Source: Bacteroides mediterraneensis
Lineage (GTDB): Bacteria > Bacteroidota > Bacteroidia > Bacteroidales > Bacteroidaceae
Assembly (NCBI RefSeq): GCF_900128455.1
Contig: NZ_LT635783.1
Span: forward strand, 1,078,632-1,142,631
DNA length: 64,000 bases
Direction of reading: 5' to 3'
The stretch's first letter is position 1. Each line of letters starts with the position of its first letter. The position numbers and the translations under genes are program-made. The notes below the pieces were generated by a model. That model ran no database searches. It worked only from the letters and a program-made list of their open reading frames with translations, and was not told the origin of the DNA. Positions 22,515-31,352 of this stretch are shown one piece after another.

Positions 22515-25025
22515 CTATTTTAAATCGACCACGGTGATGCCGGCTCCTCCGAATTGTACGTGCTCGTCCTGAAAATGAGCAACCCCCGGTACGGTGGCCA
22601 GGTACTGGCGGATGAGGGTACGCAGAATGCCGCTTCCGGTACCGTGAAGGATACGTACACGGCTGACTCCCACCAGAATGGCGTCGTCGATGAAATAAGT
22701 GACGGCCTGTATGGCTTCGTCACCCCTCATTCCCCTGACGTCGAGGTCCTGCTTGAAGTTCAGTTTCTTTTCGTACATCCGGTCTTGCGTCTCGCTGCTC
22801 ACAAAGGTCGTCTTGTTGGAAAGGGGAGCGGCTTTCGGGGCATCGGTCCGTTCCAGTCGTTCGGTTTTGACATTGGTTTTCATCAGGCCGAACATGACTA
22901 CGGCATTCTTTCCGTTGACGTCCATCACCTGTCCCACACTGGTCTGTCCCTTGATGCGGACATAGTCGCCGGCTTCTATCGGGCGGACTTTAGGTACAGG
23001 CTGAGGCTCGGAGGCTTTCTGCTGCTGTCGGGCCTTCTTGTCTTTTTTCCGTTCCTGCTTTTCACGGAGCTGCTCCATCTTGCGGGCGATTTTTTCTTCC
23101 ATGGCCGCTTTGTCAAGTTTCTCCACCTGCTCTTTAAAGTCCGTCAATTCCTGGCGAGCAGTGCGGGTGCGTTCTTTCTCGGCCTGTGCTTCCTTGATGG
23201 TGCGGATGGTATTTTCAATCTTGGCGTTCGATTCCTGGAGCAAGCGTTCGGCTTCTTCCTTCGCCTTGTTCAGGATTTCCTTCCGGCTCCGTTCCAGTTC
23301 GGCTATTTCCTGCTCATAGCGGGCAATGGTGTCTTCCATCTGTTTTTCCCGCTTGCGGATGTTCTGACGTTTGGTTTCCCAGTAACGCTTGTCGCGTACG
23401 ATGTCTTGCAGGTATTTGTCGCTCTGGATGTATTCGCTTCCCACAATTTCCGAGGCATCGGCGATGACTTCTTCCGGAAGTCCGATTTTCCGGGCAATTT
23501 CCACGGCGAATGAGCTTCCGGGATTCCCAATCTGCAACTGGAAGAGGGCACGCATTTCGTGGCGGTCGTAGAGCATGGCTCCGTTCACCACGCCTTCGTG
23601 GTCTTCGGCAAAATGTTTCAGGTTCTGGTAGTGGGTGGTGATAACTCCAAAGGTACCTTTCTGGTTGAAACGCTTCAAGACGGCTTCGGCAATGGCCCCG
23701 CCAATCTGCGGTTCCGTTCCTCCTCCGAACTCATCAATCAGGATGAGGCTCTGGCCGTTGCACGATTTCAGCATCACCTTCATGTTGGTCAGGTGGGAAG
23801 AGTAGGTACTCAGGTCGTCTTCAATACTCTGCTCGTCGCCGATGTCAATGAAGATGTGGCTGAAGATGCCGGCATGGCTTCGTTCGTGCATGGACACCAG
23901 CATGCCGCACTGAAGCATGTATTGCAGCAGTCCGACGGTTTTCAGGCAGACGGACTTACCTCCGGCGTTCGGACCGGAAATCAGCAGGATGCGTTTCTCT
24001 CGGGTGAGGATAATGTCCAAGGGAACCACTTTCTTGCCGTGCTTGGCCAGCGACATTTGCAGCAGGGGATGTACCGCCTGGAACCAGTCGACAATCTGCT
24101 GGTTTTCGAACGAGGGTTTCAGGCCTTTTATCTCGATGCCGAACAGTGCTTTGGCACGGATAAAGTCAATCTCGGCCAGGAATTCATAGGACTGCAGGAT
24201 GGCGGGTATCTGCGGACGGACCGTTGCCGAGAAATCGGTCAGGATACGGATAATCTCCCGCCGCTCTTCTCCCTCCAGTTCCCGGATGCGGTTGTTGGCT
24301 TCCACCACTTCCGCCGGTTCGATGAACACCGTCTTTCCGGTGGCCGACTCGTCGTGTACGATACCTTTGATTTTTCGTTTCATGCCGGGAGCTACCGGAA
24401 TGACCAGACGGCCGTCGCGCATGGTGGGGGTTACATCTTTGTCGACGTATCCTTCCGACTGTGCGGCCCGGAGGATGTTGTTCAGGCTGCGCGAGATACT
24501 TCCGGTGGTAGCTGAAAGTTCTCGTCGGATGCGTAACAGTTCTGTGGAGGCATTGTCCTTTATTTTTCCGAACTTGTCGAGAATGCTGTCAATGCGGGCA
24601 ATCAGTTGTGGAAAGGTCAGGATATCTCCTGCCAGTTCATGTAGTGCCGGATAAGGGGAAGTGGCCGTATCGTCTGCTTCGTCTCCATCAGTCTGCTGGA
24701 GAAAGCGTACGATGTCGCGGATGGTTTCCAGCGAGCGGCGCAGGTCGAAGAGTTCCTGCTCGTCCATGTACATACCTTCCACTCGGATACGTTTCAGCGA
24801 GGGGCGGACATCGAAGAAGTACTGTGCGGGAAAATCTTCCTCTTCCTGGGTAATCCGTACAAACTCCATCACCTGTTCCAGTCGGCGGTTGATTTCCTGG
24901 TAGTCGTCCGAGAAAGCCATTTCGTCTACACGTTCTTCTCCCAAAGTGCTTAAACAGCGTGCTTTCAGCAACTGTCGGATTTGGTCGAATCCAATCTTTT
25001 GTTCGAAATTATGAGGATATATCAT
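22515..25025 (-). CDS. mutS2: Endonuclease MutS2
   Basis: An 836-residue protein of the usual MutS2 length from the ATG at 25023-25025; a longer frame to 25067 covers the promoter. It has the clamp and lever helices, the ATPase site GPNAGGKSVCLKT, the Walker B segment SLILIDEFGGGTEP, a long Glu/Lys/Arg-rich coiled coil (about residues 515-660) and the C-terminal Smr nuclease domain (LDVRGMRGDEAI, VRILHGTGSGILRTLIRQYL). MutS2 limits recombination and, in some bacteria, splits collided ribosomes. It lacks the N-terminal mismatch-recognition domain of MutS. Confidence 0.95.
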   Translation of the reverse strand: MIYPHNFEQKIGFDQIRQLLKARCLSTLGEERVDEMAFSDDYQEINRRLEQVMEFVRITQEEEDFPAQYFFDVRPSLKRIRVEGMYMDEQELFDLRRSLETIRDIVRFLQQTDGDEADDTATSPYPALHELAGDILTFPQLIARIDSILDKFGKIKDNASTELLRIRRELSATTGSISRSLNNILRAAQSEGYVDKDVTPTMRDGRLVIPVAPGMKRKIKGIVHDESATGKTVFIEPAEVVEANNRIRELEGEERREIIRILTDFSATVRPQIPAILQSYEFLAEIDFIRAKALFGIEIKGLKPSFENQQIVDWFQAVHPLLQMSLAKHGKKVVPLDIILTREKRILLISGPNAGGKSVCLKTVGLLQYMLQCGMLVSMHERSHAGIFSHIFIDIGDEQSIEDDLSTYSSHLTNMKVMLKSCNGQSLILIDEFGGGTEPQIGGAIAEAVLKRFNQKGTFGVITTHYQNLKHFAEDHEGVVNGAMLYDRHEMRALFQLQIGNPGSSFAVEIARKIGLPEEVIADASEIVGSEYIQSDKYLQDIVRDKRYWETKRQNIRKREKQMEDTIARYEQEIAELERSRKEILNKAKEEAERLLQESNAKIENTIRTIKEAQAEKERTRTARQELTDFKEQVEKLDKAAMEEKIARKMEQLREKQERKKDKKARQQQKASEPQPVPKVRPIEAGDYVRIKGQTSVGQVMDVNGKNAVVMFGLMKTNVKTERLERTDAPKAAPLSNKTTFVSSETQDRMYEKKLNFKQDLDVRGMRGDEAIQAVTYFIDDAILVGVSRVRILHGTGSGILRTLIRQYLATVPGVAHFQDEHVQFGGAGITVVDLK

Positions 25026-25053
25026 GATTCGTCTGTTTCGTTTTTCTTGGCTG

Positions 25054-25085
25054 CAAAGGTACGACAATGAAAAAAAATAATCAAA
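25054..25085 (-). promoter_or_regulatory. Promoter of mutS2
   Basis: Minus-strand TACCTTTG (25054-25061) and TTTG (25082-25085) are separated by exactly 20 bases. It stands back to back with the tRNA-Ser promoter on the other strand. Confidence 0.75.
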
Positions 25086-25099
25086 AAAGGCGGTAAATA

Positions 25100-25130
25100 T
25101 TTGCGGATTCCAAAATAATGCCTACCTTTG
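25100..25130 (+). promoter_or_regulatory. Promoter of tRNA-Ser
   Basis: TTTG (25100-25103) and TACCTTTG (25123-25130) are separated by 19 bases, a full match to the Bacteroides promoter. The tRNA begins 41 bases after the -7 box. Confidence 0.75.
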
Positions 25131-25171
25131 CATCGCCTTTGAAAAACAAGGCAACTCTCAATCGGAGTTTT

Positions 25172-25256
25172 GGAGAGGTGGCAGAGTGGTCGATTGCGGC
25201 GGTCTTGAAAACCGTTGTACTGCGAGGTACCCGGGGTTCGAATCCCTGTCTCTCCG
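25172..25256 (+). tRNA. tRNA-Ser (TGA)
   Basis: An 85-base class II tRNA: acceptor stem 25172-25178 pairs with 25249-25255 (one G-T pair), anticodon loop CTTGAAA giving TGA, a long variable arm, and TTCGAAT in the T loop. The discriminator base is G. No CCA is encoded. Confidence 0.93.
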
Positions 25257-25269
25257 CTGAAGTTTTACT

Positions 25270-25307
25270 AATCCTCGTAAAATCAAGGTTTTACGAGGAT
25301 TTTTTTT
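25270..25307 (+). terminator. Terminator of tRNA-Ser
   Basis: A perfect 13-bp stem (25270-25282 with 25289-25301), a 6-base loop and a following T run, 14 bases beyond the tRNA. Confidence 0.9.
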
Positions 25308-25413
25308 GCCCGTTGAAAGCATCGGCTGGAGAAATGTTTTTTCTTATTTGCTTTTTAACGTGGAAATGGTTAACTTTAAAAACATTTGAAAATCCTTATA
25401 AAACAATCAACAG

Positions 25414-27474
25414 ATGAAATCCTTGTTATTCCTTTATTTCTTTGTGGCGATGGCGTTTTCGGCCGTGGCTTCTTCTGTATCGGAGAGTTATGTCATTCCT
25501 AACCCTCAGCAGATGGCGGTGGGTGATGGTCATTTTGTTCTTCAGAAAAATGCTTCTTTCTCATGCAACCTGAAAGGGGCAGATAAGGAAGATTTTGTAA
25601 AGTATGTCGGTCAGTCTCCTTTTGCATTGACTTATAAAAAGAGGGGGAAGACGGATATTGTGTTTAAATTGCTCAGTCCGAAACAGTCGCAGATGAAGGA
25701 GGAAGCCTATCGGTTGGAAGTGACGAAAAAGGGAATTCAAGTGGAGGCCACTTCTGCTTCCGGCTTGTTCTATGCTTTTCAGTCGATAAATCAGTTGGTA
25801 CAGCCGGCGGGAAACAATACTTTCCTGTTGCCGGAAGTGACCATCGAGGATACACCGCGTTTCGCATACCGGGGCATGCACTTGGATGTGTCACGTCATT
25901 TTTATACCAAAGAATTTGTCAAGAAACAGCTGGATGCATTGGCTCGTTACAAACTGAACCGCTTCCACTGGCACCTGACTGATGGGGCCGGATGGCGGAT
26001 TGAAATCAAGAAATATCCGGAACTGACGCGCGAAACGGCTTATCGTCCTTTCCCGGACTGGAAAAGCTGGTGGAAAGGCGGACGGACGTATTGCCGGCAG
26101 GATGCTCCGGGGGCTTCCGGAGGATACTACACGCAGGAAGATGTGAAAGAGATTGTGGAATATGCCCGTCAGCTTCATATTACGGTGATTCCGGAGATTG
26201 AGATGCCGGCTCACTCGGAGGAAGTCTTGGCTGCCCTTCCGCAGCTGGCCTGCGGGGGTGATTTAAAGCCCGGGGGCGAGTTTTGCCCTGGAAAAGAATT
26301 GACTTACACTTTCCTGACCGATGTGTTGAAGGAAGTGATGGCGCTTTTCCCGTCGGAATACATTCATATCGGAGGGGATGAGGCCAGCACGAACCACTGG
26401 AAACAATGTCCTGACTGTCAGGCACGGATGAAGGAAGAAGGAATGAAAGAAGAAGGCGAACTGCAGGAGTATCTTGTTTCAAGAATTGAAAAGTTCTTGC
26501 GGGAGAACGGTCGCAAGATGATTGGTTGGGACGAAATACTGACCGGCGAGTTGGATGAAACTTCGGCTGTGACCGTGTGGCGCGGAGAAGATAAGGGAGC
26601 CGAGTCAGTGAAAAGAGGGCTGCGCACGATTCTGTCGCCGGGTGCCTATTGCTATTTTGACAGTTATCAGGATGCGCCGCGCACACAGCCTGAAGCCATT
26701 GGAGGGTATCTTCCGTTGGAAAAGGTATATTCTTATGAGCCTGTAACCCCGGCTTTCCCGGCAGATAAGCTGGATTGTGTGTGGGGAGTTCAAGGAAATG
26801 TATGGACGGAATATTTGTCTACGCCGGAACATACGGAATACATGATTTATCCTCGTTTGCTGGCATTGGCCGAGGTGGCTTGGACCAACCCGGAGCGGAA
26901 GGACTGGAAGCGTTTCCATGCGGAGGCTTTGCAGGAAGTGGAAGTGTTGGATTCATTGGGATACCATACTTTTGACTTGAAGAATGAAGTGGGTAACCGT
27001 CCGGAGGCACTGAGTGTCGACAACCATCTGGCAAAAGGCAAGAAGGTAGAGTATCTGCGCCCTTATGCGGCAGATTCTTATCCGGCGGGAGGAGACGGAG
27101 CTTTGACCAACGGCATCCATGGGGGATGGGTCTATACCGATTTGCGCTGGCAGGGATTCCTTGGAAAGGGAATGGATGCGGTGGTGGATTTGGAAAAATC
27201 ACAGCCTATCCGCCAGCTTTCCATCGACTTCATGCAGTTGATAGGTCCGGGTGTGTTCCTGCCGCAGAAGGTCAGCTTCCTGGTTTCGGACGACGGAAAG
27301 GAATATACGCTGTTGAAGACGATTACGACGACGCTGCCTATTACGGATGAAAAGCTGACTATCCAGAATTATGCATGGGAGGGCACTTGCGAGGCTCGTT
27401 ACGTGCGGGTACAGGCTGACATCAATCCTGAAGCCGGTGGATTCTTGTTTACCGACGAGATTGTAGTGAAATAA
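25414..27474 (+). CDS. Beta-N-acetylhexosaminidase (GH20), exported
   Basis: A 686-residue exported glycosidase with signal peptide MKSLLFLYFFVAMAFSAVAS. After a small GH20b-type N-terminal domain (about 25-150) comes the GH20 barrel, starting FAYRGMHLDVSRHFYTKEF and carrying the catalytic pair Asp322-Glu323 in HIGGDEAS, plus the aromatic substrate site WGVQGNVWTEYL. The last 140 residues form a discoidin-like (F5/8 type C) carbohydrate-binding domain ending FLFTDEIVVK. Family GH20 removes terminal GlcNAc or GalNAc, in keeping with use of host mucin or other glycans. It probably works in the periplasm or at the surface. Confidence 0.92.
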   Translation: MKSLLFLYFFVAMAFSAVASSVSESYVIPNPQQMAVGDGHFVLQKNASFSCNLKGADKEDFVKYVGQSPFALTYKKRGKTDIVFKLLSPKQSQMKEEAYRLEVTKKGIQVEATSASGLFYAFQSINQLVQPAGNNTFLLPEVTIEDTPRFAYRGMHLDVSRHFYTKEFVKKQLDALARYKLNRFHWHLTDGAGWRIEIKKYPELTRETAYRPFPDWKSWWKGGRTYCRQDAPGASGGYYTQEDVKEIVEYARQLHITVIPEIEMPAHSEEVLAALPQLACGGDLKPGGEFCPGKELTYTFLTDVLKEVMALFPSEYIHIGGDEASTNHWKQCPDCQARMKEEGMKEEGELQEYLVSRIEKFLRENGRKMIGWDEILTGELDETSAVTVWRGEDKGAESVKRGLRTILSPGAYCYFDSYQDAPRTQPEAIGGYLPLEKVYSYEPVTPAFPADKLDCVWGVQGNVWTEYLSTPEHTEYMIYPRLLALAEVAWTNPERKDWKRFHAEALQEVEVLDSLGYHTFDLKNEVGNRPEALSVDNHLAKGKKVEYLRPYAADSYPAGGDGALTNGIHGGWVYTDLRWQGFLGKGMDAVVDLEKSQPIRQLSIDFMQLIGPGVFLPQKVSFLVSDDGKEYTLLKTITTTLPITDEKLTIQNYAWEGTCEARYVRVQADINPEAGGFLFTDEIVVK

Positions 27475-27482
27475 TTCTATAT

Positions 27483-28529
27483 TCAGAGGGCCGGAAGCAC
27501 GTATCCGAAGCGCAACAGGCCAATCAGGTAGTGTGCTTCCGGCTGATGAATCAGATGCAAGGTGGGCTGTATGAACCCTTTGCCCAGGCAGGGAATCTTC
27601 CAAGTGAATTCACTGGCCCATTCGTGTGAATGGGAGAAACGGGCGTAATCGGTGAATAGTCCGCCTTCTGTTTTTCCACATTGCCATACAAGGCCTGCTC
27701 CGGAATAGTGTTTGCATCCTTGGCTGGCGTGCCATTGGGCAGAAACCTGTAAGAGCACTTGCAGGCGGGGAGTGATTGACTGTTCTGCATATCCCCAGAT
27801 TATTTTCCGGATTTCTTTCTTTTCTTTTTTTGATGCTTGTTCCGTATCTCCTTCTGCATAATTCCGATACATCCCGCTATGTAAAGCAAAGCCCATGTGA
27901 TAATTGCTGTCATGATGCTGGTAGTTGAATGAGGTGAGACAGAGTATCCCGTCGTGCTTCGGGCAGAAACGGAATACATTTTCTTTTCCTGTAAAGCGAT
28001 AGGAGCCTTTCCCGTTATATAAGGAGGCTTGCAGACTCCATTGAGCCTGTTGCAGCTCATAGTGTACCCCCATGGAAGACACCGGATAGTTGGCTATGGG
28101 ATAATCGGCCGACAAGGTGGGAAAGATGCCGCATGAGCTGTTGGTGAACAGGGCTGTGGCCGGCGAAGTGAAATAGTCTTCGTTTAGGTTACGGATGCCG
28201 ATGAACAGGCTGGAGTTTCCCATTGGCTGCCGGATGCCCAGTATGGCCACGGCCAGCGGATGATTGTCTTCTTCGATGTTGGAAAAGGTCTGCATATCGT
28301 TGGCCAAAGACTCGGCTCGGGTTTTGGCCGTGCTGAGGGTGGCTGCTTCAAGGGTGGCAGACTGGCCTAGCGGGGCGGAAAAATCCAACCGTAACAAATT
28401 CACCCAGTTGGTTCCTTTCTTGAAATCGCTCTGTAGTTCGGTGGTATAATTTATCAGGAGTTTCTGGGCAAAGCAACGGCAGGGGGATACCGTTGCAATG
28501 ACCAGTATGTATTTGATAAGTTTTGTCAT
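27483..28529 (-). CDS. Outer-membrane beta-barrel protein, OprB-like porin (tentative)
   Basis: A 348-residue exported protein (signal MTKLIKYILVIATVSPCRCFAQ) with alternating hydrophobic strands and aromatic residues throughout and an aromatic-containing end (LIGLLRFGYVLPAL), as in barrels. The phrases ANYPVSSMGVHYEL and LYNGKGSY resemble OprB-family carbohydrate-selective porins, which is the best guess. Its start ATG overlaps the stop TGA of mgtA (ATGA), so it is translated behind the Mg2+ pump. Whether it supplies cations or is merely co-transcribed is not known. A start six bases earlier (28535) is possible. Confidence 0.55.
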   Translation of the reverse strand: MTKLIKYILVIATVSPCRCFAQKLLINYTTELQSDFKKGTNWVNLLRLDFSAPLGQSATLEAATLSTAKTRAESLANDMQTFSNIEEDNHPLAVAILGIRQPMGNSSLFIGIRNLNEDYFTSPATALFTNSSCGIFPTLSADYPIANYPVSSMGVHYELQQAQWSLQASLYNGKGSYRFTGKENVFRFCPKHDGILCLTSFNYQHHDSNYHMGFALHSGMYRNYAEGDTEQASKKEKKEIRKIIWGYAEQSITPRLQVLLQVSAQWHASQGCKHYSGAGLVWQCGKTEGGLFTDYARFSHSHEWASEFTWKIPCLGKGFIQPTLHLIHQPEAHYLIGLLRFGYVLPAL

Positions 28530-31189
28530 AACCATTTGGTGAAACGATGGATGTACCAGTTCTTAATCAGTTGTGTCAGTACGCAGTAGGAAAGCAGGAT
28601 GCCGAACAGCCAGGGGAAATAGCTTGCAGGCAAAGCTTCCAGACCAATGGAGGTCCCAAACGGGATGAAGGGAATCAGGATGCCAGTAACCATGATGAGC
28701 AGGGTCAGTCCGGTTACCTGCCAGGAGGCACGGCTTTGTATGAACGGCACTTTCCGCGTACGTATCATGTGTACAATCAGTGTTTGCGACAGCAGGCCTT
28801 CGATGAACCATCCGGACTGGAAGAGGGTCTGATGCTCCATGCTCTGACAGCCGAAGGCGAACCACATCACCAGATAGGTGATGATGTCGAAGATGGAACT
28901 GATGGGACCGATGAAAATCATGAAGCGGCTCAGGTCGGAGGCGTCCCATTTCCGGGGTTTCCGGAGGTATTCCGCATCCATCCGGTCGAAGGGGATGGTG
29001 GTCTGCGAAATATCATACAGCAGGTTCTGAATCAGCAGATGAATGGGAAGCATGGGCAGGAAGGGCAGGAAGGCACTGGCTGCCATGACACTGAACATGT
29101 TGCCGAAATTGGAACTGGCGGTCATCTTGATGTATTTGGTGATGTTGCCGAAGGTCTTTCTTCCTTCCAGTACCCCGTCTTCCAATACCATCAGGCTCTT
29201 TTCCAGCAGAATGATGTCGGCACTTTCCTTGGCAATGTCTACGGCTGAGTCGACCGAGATTCCGATGTCCGACTGGCGGAGGGCTGCCGCATCGTTGATA
29301 CCGTCACCTAGGAAGCCGACGGTATTTTGCTGTGCTTGGAGGAGGGTGATGATTTCCGTTTTCTGCACGGGAGTCAGTTTGGAGAAGACGGTCGTCTCGC
29401 GTACTGCTTTCATCTTTTCCTCCTCATTCAAGTCGGCCAGTTGAGGGCCGCTGAGTGCGTTGGTAGTGTTGATACCCACTTGCCGGGCGATGGTACGCAC
29501 CACAGCATCGTTGTCTCCAGACAAGATTTTGACCTCAATCCCGTGTTCATGCAATTGCTGTATGGCCTTGGCTGCCGATTGCTTGGGTGGGTCCAGAAAG
29601 GCCAGATAGCCAATCAGTACCATCTCTTTTTCATCTTCCACACAGAAGTCGCACGCTTTGTCGAGGTAGCTTTTCTGCGCTACGGCAATGACCCGCATGC
29701 CTTGCTTGTTCATCTGTTCGATGATACGATGTGCCTTATGTTTCAGGGCTTCCGTCATGGGATGTACCTCTCCGTCGAATTCGGCATGTGAGCAGATGGC
29801 CAGCATCTCTTCTACGGCACCTTTGGTGATAATCTGTCGTTTTCCTTGTCGGTCTTCCACCACGACCGACATTCTCCGCCGGGTGAAATCAAACGGTATT
29901 TCGTCCACCTTGACATAGTTGTCTTTCAGGTATTCCAATGACAGTTCCTTGACGTGCGACAGGATGGCCTTGTCCATCAGGTTTTTCAATCCGGTCTGGA
30001 AGAAGCTGTTGAAATAGGCATGACGCAGAATACGGCGGCTTTCATCGCTGCTCCCGTCGGCATTGATGTATTTTTCCAATACAATCTGGTCGCAGGTGAG
30101 GGTACCGGTTTTGTCGGTACAGAGAATGTTCATGGCCCCGAAGTTCTGAATGGCATTCAAGTCTTTTACGATGGTTTTTTTCTTGGACATGGCTACGGCT
30201 CCTTTGGCAAGGTTGGCCGTCACAATCATCGGAAGCATTTCCGGCGTGAGGCCCACGGCTACCGATACGGCAAAGATAAAAGCTTCCAACCAGTCGCCTT
30301 TGGTCACTCCGTTGACCAGAAACACGAAGGGAATCATGATGAGCATGAAGCGTATGAGCAGGAAGCTGACTTTGCTGATTCCTTTGTCGAAAGCGGTGGC
30401 GGCACGGTGTCCGGCAATGCTGCGGGCGATGGTGCCCAGGTAAGTGTCGTTTCCGGTGGCAATGACAATGCCGGTGGCCGAACCGCTGACTACGTTGGAG
30501 CCCATGAAACAGATGTTTTCAAGTTCTATGACACTGCCTTTGCGGTGTTTGTTCGCATTTGTTTCCGGGCGCTTTTCAATCGGGTCCGATTCCCCTGTCA
30601 AGGATGACTGGCTGACAAACAGGTCTTTTGCTTCGATAATACGGAGGTCGGCTGGTATCATGTCGCCAGCGGCAATCATGACGATATCCCCCGGTACCAG
30701 TTCTGTGATGTTGATTTCTTCATCGTGCTGGCCGGCACGTCTCACGTAGCAGGTGTTCGTGACCATCTTGAGCAAAGCTTCGCTCGAAGCGTTGGCTTTC
30801 CATTCCTGGCAGAAGCGGAGGATGGTACTGGCAATCACCATCGTCAGAATAATGAAGATGGCCGTCCAATCCTGTTCTCCGGGGTTGGCCAGCAGGACAT
30901 CGAGTACGAAAGAAATGACCACCAGCACGGTCAGTACGCCGATGAAAGGGTTGATGAAGGCCTTGATGAAGGTGGAAACCGGATTCTTCTTCTGTTCGTG
31001 TGCTACCTCATTCGTTCCATAGATGGATTGCCGGTTCTCGATTTCTTCGGATGTCAGTCCGTTTTTGCTGGTCTGGAAATAATTGCATACGGTGTTGAGA
31101 GGCTGGGTAGCTGCCAAAAATACCTTTTCAGCATTGAATGTGCTTGTTTCCTTACTTTTTCTTCTTTTCCACATAATACCTGAATTCAT
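28526..31189 (-). CDS. mgtA: Magnesium-translocating P-type ATPase
   Basis: An 887-residue P3-type ATPase of the MgtA/MgtB group. TGES (actuator) lies at about residue 198, the phosphorylation site is CTDKTGTLTCD with Asp359, the hinge motif is GDGINDAAALRQSDIG, and GLTPEMLPMIV is the conserved membrane segment 4 of Mg2+ pumps. Nine or ten membrane helices are visible. It imports Mg2+ at the expense of ATP, usually when Mg2+ is scarce. A two-component system encoded just upstream and 11-bp TTAGA repeats before its promoter suggest it is the regulator's target. Confidence 0.95.
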   Translation of the reverse strand: MNSGIMWKRRKSKETSTFNAEKVFLAATQPLNTVCNYFQTSKNGLTSEEIENRQSIYGTNEVAHEQKKNPVSTFIKAFINPFIGVLTVLVVISFVLDVLLANPGEQDWTAIFIILTMVIASTILRFCQEWKANASSEALLKMVTNTCYVRRAGQHDEEINITELVPGDIVMIAAGDMIPADLRIIEAKDLFVSQSSLTGESDPIEKRPETNANKHRKGSVIELENICFMGSNVVSGSATGIVIATGNDTYLGTIARSIAGHRAATAFDKGISKVSFLLIRFMLIMIPFVFLVNGVTKGDWLEAFIFAVSVAVGLTPEMLPMIVTANLAKGAVAMSKKKTIVKDLNAIQNFGAMNILCTDKTGTLTCDQIVLEKYINADGSSDESRRILRHAYFNSFFQTGLKNLMDKAILSHVKELSLEYLKDNYVKVDEIPFDFTRRRMSVVVEDRQGKRQIITKGAVEEMLAICSHAEFDGEVHPMTEALKHKAHRIIEQMNKQGMRVIAVAQKSYLDKACDFCVEDEKEMVLIGYLAFLDPPKQSAAKAIQQLHEHGIEVKILSGDNDAVVRTIARQVGINTTNALSGPQLADLNEEEKMKAVRETTVFSKLTPVQKTEIITLLQAQQNTVGFLGDGINDAAALRQSDIGISVDSAVDIAKESADIILLEKSLMVLEDGVLEGRKTFGNITKYIKMTASSNFGNMFSVMAASAFLPFLPMLPIHLLIQNLLYDISQTTIPFDRMDAEYLRKPRKWDASDLSRFMIFIGPISSIFDIITYLVMWFAFGCQSMEHQTLFQSGWFIEGLLSQTLIVHMIRTRKVPFIQSRASWQVTGLTLLIMVTGILIPFIPFGTSIGLEALPASYFPWLFGILLSYCVLTQLIKNWYIHRFTKWL

Positions 31190-31220
31190 AGGGTGATTAC
31201 TCTGTTTCCTTTTCGCACGG

Positions 31221-31228
31221 CAAAAGTA
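31221..31228 (-). promoter_or_regulatory. -7 promoter element of mgtA
   Basis: Minus-strand TACTTTTG matches TAnnTTTG, 31 bases before the mgtA ATG. The -33 position carries no TTTG but abuts the first TTAGA repeat, as expected at activator-dependent promoters. Confidence 0.6.
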
Positions 31229-31251
31229 AGCGATACTGCTGGCAGGGCCTG

Positions 31252-31289
31252 TTAGAGGATAATTAGAGTGGTATTAGAAAACTATTAGA
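31252..31289 (-). promoter_or_regulatory. Four TTAGA (TCTAA on the coding strand) direct repeats, 11-bp period
   Basis: TTAGA occurs at 31252, 31263, 31274 and 31285 on the plus strand, spaced exactly 11 bp apart. The block begins 23 bp upstream of the mgtA -7 box. Direct repeats at 11-bp steps are the standard binding pattern of OmpR/PhoB-type regulators, one of which is encoded by the next operon. Confidence 0.7.
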
Positions 31290-31352
31290 ATCCTGCCGGT
31301 TGTTTCCGGCCGTCTTTCTGATAGTGTGGTGTGGAAGCTGAATAAGAAACTT

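Noticed and set aside
22554..24515. Long rightward reading frames of about 320 codons
   Set aside because: They are antisense to mutS2, have no ribosome-binding site or domain and follow from its codon bias.
31190..31352. Mg2+-sensing riboswitch before mgtA
   Set aside because: The -7 box at 31221-31228 leaves a leader of only about 25 bases, too short for an M-box-type element; the region upstream is better explained by TTAGA repeats.
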